This document shows positions 61,795 to 64,000 of a stretch of 64,000 nt of DNA, one piece after another. Source of the DNA: Butyricimonas faecalis (GTDB lineage: Bacteria; Bacteroidota; Bacteroidia; Bacteroidales; Marinifilaceae); the NCBI RefSeq assembly GCF_003991565.1, contig NZ_CP032819.1:930001-994000 (forward strand), given 5' to 3'. Position 1 is the stretch's first letter. Each line of letters begins with the position of its first letter. Position numbers and translations under genes: made by a program. Under the pieces are notes generated by a model. The model did not search any database. It saw nothing but the letters and a program-made list of their open reading frames with translations, and was not told where the DNA came from.

Positions 61795-62277
61795 TTACGG
61801 CTTCACCAACTTCCCGTCGATACCGCATGTTTCCAGAACTGCGGTATTTTCTTTGTTGAAGGCTATCAGGCATGACGGCGCCCCGGCCGTACCTCCCTGT
61901 TCCCCAGTGACATGGTAAAAACTGAGTCGTCCCTTGATAAAGAGTATTGAATCGGCGTTTGGGAATATCAGTTCGTGGAACAGGCGTGTGTCCGTGCGGG
62001 CAAAAGTGAGCGCGACGGCATTCCTGTGTTCGACACACCTGCGGATAAACCGGACAATCAGTGCAGTATCATAGGGAGGATTGCAGAAGACTCGTCCGAA
62101 CCAGGGCTGTTGCAGCCCGTCGTCCTCAATGGTATAGTGATGTCGCGCCGTATCCCATGGGCGGTTTACGGGTGAACACGGATCCAGATCGAACGGACCC
62201 AGCCTCCGAAGCAGGCAGGGAGGCGTGAGCCATTCGTTCTTTCCGGTAGAAGATTTCCCCTCGAAAGTTACATCCAT
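61795..62277 (-). CDS. Phage DNA N-6-adenine methyltransferase (Dam-like)
   Basis: 160 residues. 'GKNEWLTPPCLLRRLGPFDL', 'DPCSPVNRPWDTARHHYTIE', 'DDGLQQPWFGRVFCNPPYDT' follow the order of the phage Dam family, with catalytic NPPY. The C-terminal part holds the fold's remaining strands. It lies 6 bases from the tail tube gene and marks the right border where phage sequence resumes. It may protect phage DNA from host restriction. Confidence 0.82.
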   Translation of the reverse strand: MDVTFEGKSSTGKNEWLTPPCLLRRLGPFDLDPCSPVNRPWDTARHHYTIEDDGLQQPWFGRVFCNPPYDTALIVRFIRRCVEHRNAVALTFARTDTRLFHELIFPNADSILFIKGRLSFYHVTGEQGGTAGAPSCLIAFNKENTAVLETCGIDGKLVKP

Positions 62278-62283
62278 GACAGC

Positions 62284-62739
62284 TTAGATTGTATCCCCCG
62301 AGCCGATTTGGATATCGAACGGGTTGAGGTCGAATTCATGGGTGATATTGGTATCATCCTGCTGTGACTCGAGACAATCCTCCGTGAAGATGCAACCTTT
62401 GAGCGTTACGGTCGTCGTCGTCCAGTCCTCGCCGGCCATCGGGTTGGCAAAGCTGATGATCAGGTCGAACTCTCCGATTTCGAGCAGCGAACCGTACACC
62501 GAACGCAACAGCTGCTGCGTGGCATAGTCCATCGTGATGCTCGCCGTATAGGTAATGTTCCCGAAGCCCCTCGACACCGGCCGGCCACCCATGCCGTAAT
62601 TACTTTCGACCTTGCGCTTCTTCGACCATTTGATGGCCGACACGCCTTCAAGAGTCGTGGAACCCTCATCGATTCCCAGGGCGGTCGATGACAGGGTTAT
62701 CATCGACCACGAGTATGCTACATTGTTGATTATTGCCAT
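62284..62739 (-). CDS. Tail tube protein
   Basis: 151 residues. 'MAIINNVAYSWSMITLSSTA', 'GVSAIKWSKKRKVESNYGMG' and 'ASITMDYATQQLLRSVYGSL' fit the tube protein of contractile-tailed Bacteroides phages. The C-terminal half has the beta-rich pattern of the tube fold. It follows the sheath gene by 3 bases, which is the usual order in contractile-tailed phages. Confidence 0.72.
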   Translation of the reverse strand: MAIINNVAYSWSMITLSSTALGIDEGSTTLEGVSAIKWSKKRKVESNYGMGGRPVSRGFGNITYTASITMDYATQQLLRSVYGSLLEIGEFDLIISFANPMAGEDWTTTTVTLKGCIFTEDCLESQQDDTNITHEFDLNPFDIQIGSGDTI

Positions 62740-62742
62740 ATG

Positions 62743-63999
62743 CTATGATTTGTTAGCGGTTAATGACAGTCCTTCCTCGACATAAATCTTCACGGCCACG
62801 CCCACCGGGACAAGGACATAGGAGATGCGCAGCGTATCGTCCACCAACACGTTCTGGTTAGGATCGATGGTCACGGCATAGCCTGAAATCTCCTGCGCCG
62901 CCTGCATCTTGGCCAGTATATCCCCAATGAGTGTTTTGAATGCCGTAATCTTCGACGGGGCGAGAAACCCGGTTGAAGGATTGACCATCAGCGGGGAATT
63001 TACATACGGCAACAGTGCAGCGCGCACGGCTCGGCGGCTCTTGTTGATAGTGCGGTTCCGTGCAATGGTACGGAAATCCCCATGTGAGCATGTCTGGTCT
63101 TTCGAGATGTAGATCCCGTTCTCGCGGCCGGCATACTTGATGGGAAAAATATACCCCTTGTCGTCGAGTTCGTCCAGCAGTGACGGGGAGAGCGACTCGT
63201 ACCGGTTCAGACTGAGGAAGTTCTCTTCCGCCTCGTCGAGGTTGATATCCCCGAACCCCAGTTCTATTTCCTGGAAATCGTCCGCGAAGAGATTGAACTG
63301 CTTGACCCACGCGATGGATTCATGCACGTTGGCCTTTGCTATGGCTCCCATAACCGCTCCCAGAAATCCCACGGGCGTATGGTTCCTGTTGCACATCTGC
63401 ATCGTGGAGATCCTTTCGTGATGCGCCTGGCCGAATATACAGCTGACACGGCTTGATTCACAGATACATGAAGGTATTTTATTCAGGTCAATCTGACGTC
63501 CCTCGGTCGTATCCGCCCCCGTATTGGAAGGATTGGCGGAAAGGATGAGCGAGAGCGGCTGATTCTGTTCCGCAAGCCCCACGGCCACATCATTAAGTCC
63601 CTTTACCAGATTGAGGCTGTACTGCCCCGATACTCCGTTAGCCTTCCACAGCGGCTGCTCCGTCCATATGCCTATCTGGTTGATCATGCCCCCGGCTGCA
63701 CACTGCATGATTTCCAGCGCATTCCAGTTTGCCGAACAGTCCGCGAACATCACGTAGAGTTTCCCCGAACCGCCCGGATTGCCGGACATGCGGAAAAATT
63801 CACGGATATGGTATGCCGGAATGCCATGCAGGAAATTGACATTCATCTCTTCCTCGTCGGTTGCCTCCACACGTTCGATAATGCCGAAATCGTTCACGGC
63901 GGACTTGAACGAGGTGATGTAGCAGACATCGCCGGACTTGAGCTTGGTCTCATTGGTTTTACCGTACCCCTCCGTGAAAAGCGTCGGTTGGAGGGACAC
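62743..63999 (-). CDS. Tail sheath protein (DUF2586-like), start near window edge
   Basis: 418 residues counting from a GTG at 63999; the frame may extend beyond the window, but 'MSLQPTLFTEGYGKTNETKL' reads as a plausible N-terminus. 'NFLHGIPAYHIREFFRMSGN', 'KLYVMFADCSANWNALEIMQ' and 'DFRTIARNRTINKSRRAVRA' fit DUF2586-type sheath proteins; the last element is the conserved C-terminal domain. Its presence shows that the phage has a contractile (myovirus) tail. Confidence 0.8.
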   Translation of the reverse strand: MSLQPTLFTEGYGKTNETKLKSGDVCYITSFKSAVNDFGIIERVEATDEEEMNVNFLHGIPAYHIREFFRMSGNPGGSGKLYVMFADCSANWNALEIMQCAAGGMINQIGIWTEQPLWKANGVSGQYSLNLVKGLNDVAVGLAEQNQPLSLILSANPSNTGADTTEGRQIDLNKIPSCICESSRVSCIFGQAHHERISTMQMCNRNHTPVGFLGAVMGAIAKANVHESIAWVKQFNLFADDFQEIELGFGDINLDEAEENFLSLNRYESLSPSLLDELDDKGYIFPIKYAGRENGIYISKDQTCSHGDFRTIARNRTINKSRRAVRAALLPYVNSPLMVNPSTGFLAPSKITAFKTLIGDILAKMQAAQEISGYAVTIDPNQNVLVDDTLRISYVLVPVGVAVKIYVEEGLSLTANKS

Positions 64000-64000
64000 G

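Overview
The window looks like a Bacteroidales chromosome (Bacteroides, Parabacteroides or Phocaeicola type) carrying a large contractile-tailed prophage. The evidence is the class-specific promoter signature (TAnnTTTG at -7) at several sites, a DUF3575 fimbria-type gene, a Bacteroidales-style tyrosine DNA invertase and many protein families typical of gut Bacteroidales.

Layout. (1) 1-2.2 kb is host-like and AT-rich: the start of a DUF3575 gene, an invertible promoter segment with matching recombination sites, and a tyrosine recombinase that is probably its invertase. (2) About 2.3-47.9 kb is phage, almost all on the minus strand and GC-richer. Reading from low to high coordinates it holds small membrane/coiled-coil genes that may serve lysis, a small terminase subunit, a replication and recombination module, then tail fibre, baseplate and tail tape-measure genes. 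The replication module has a DEDDh exonuclease, DNA polymerase III alpha, primase, DnaB-like helicase, sigma factor, RuvC-like resolvase, SbcC/SbcD pair and an ssDNA-binding protein. Minus-strand genes overlap by a few bases over long runs, so they form long operons read from the structural end toward the left end. (3) About 48.0-61.6 kb is unlike phage: AT-richer, mainly plus strand, with its own Bacteroidales promoters. It contains a DUF134/NifX-type gene, relaxase debris and eleven genes for mostly exported proteins (TonB C-terminal domains, WG repeats, SH3 domains, SIMPL domain, lipoproteins). (4) About 61.8-64.0 kb returns to phage on the minus strand: a Dam-like methyltransferase, tail tube and tail sheath. 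The non-phage block therefore sits inside the tail gene order.

The most unusual locus is the polymerase. The alpha subunit is fractured between the conserved GRGSA/FLVPER motif and the DIDVD catalytic motif. Between the halves lie a DNA methyltransferase and two tandem NUMOD4/HNH endonuclease genes, all overlapping. The N-terminal half ends in a segment that reads like the N-terminal part of an intein (Hint) fold, and the C-terminal half has no good start codon. This could be a fractured gene with a split or decayed intein, or a homing-cassette insertion into a polymerase with a permanent Hint-like insertion.

Smaller islands interrupt the phage operons on the plus strand, each with its own promoter: an HsdR N-domain-like protein at 12.5 kb and an AAA_14/DUF4143 ATPase at 39.9 kb. 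No large terminase, portal, capsid or endolysin gene is recognised; the first three are expected beyond the right edge. No tRNA, rRNA or CRISPR array was seen.
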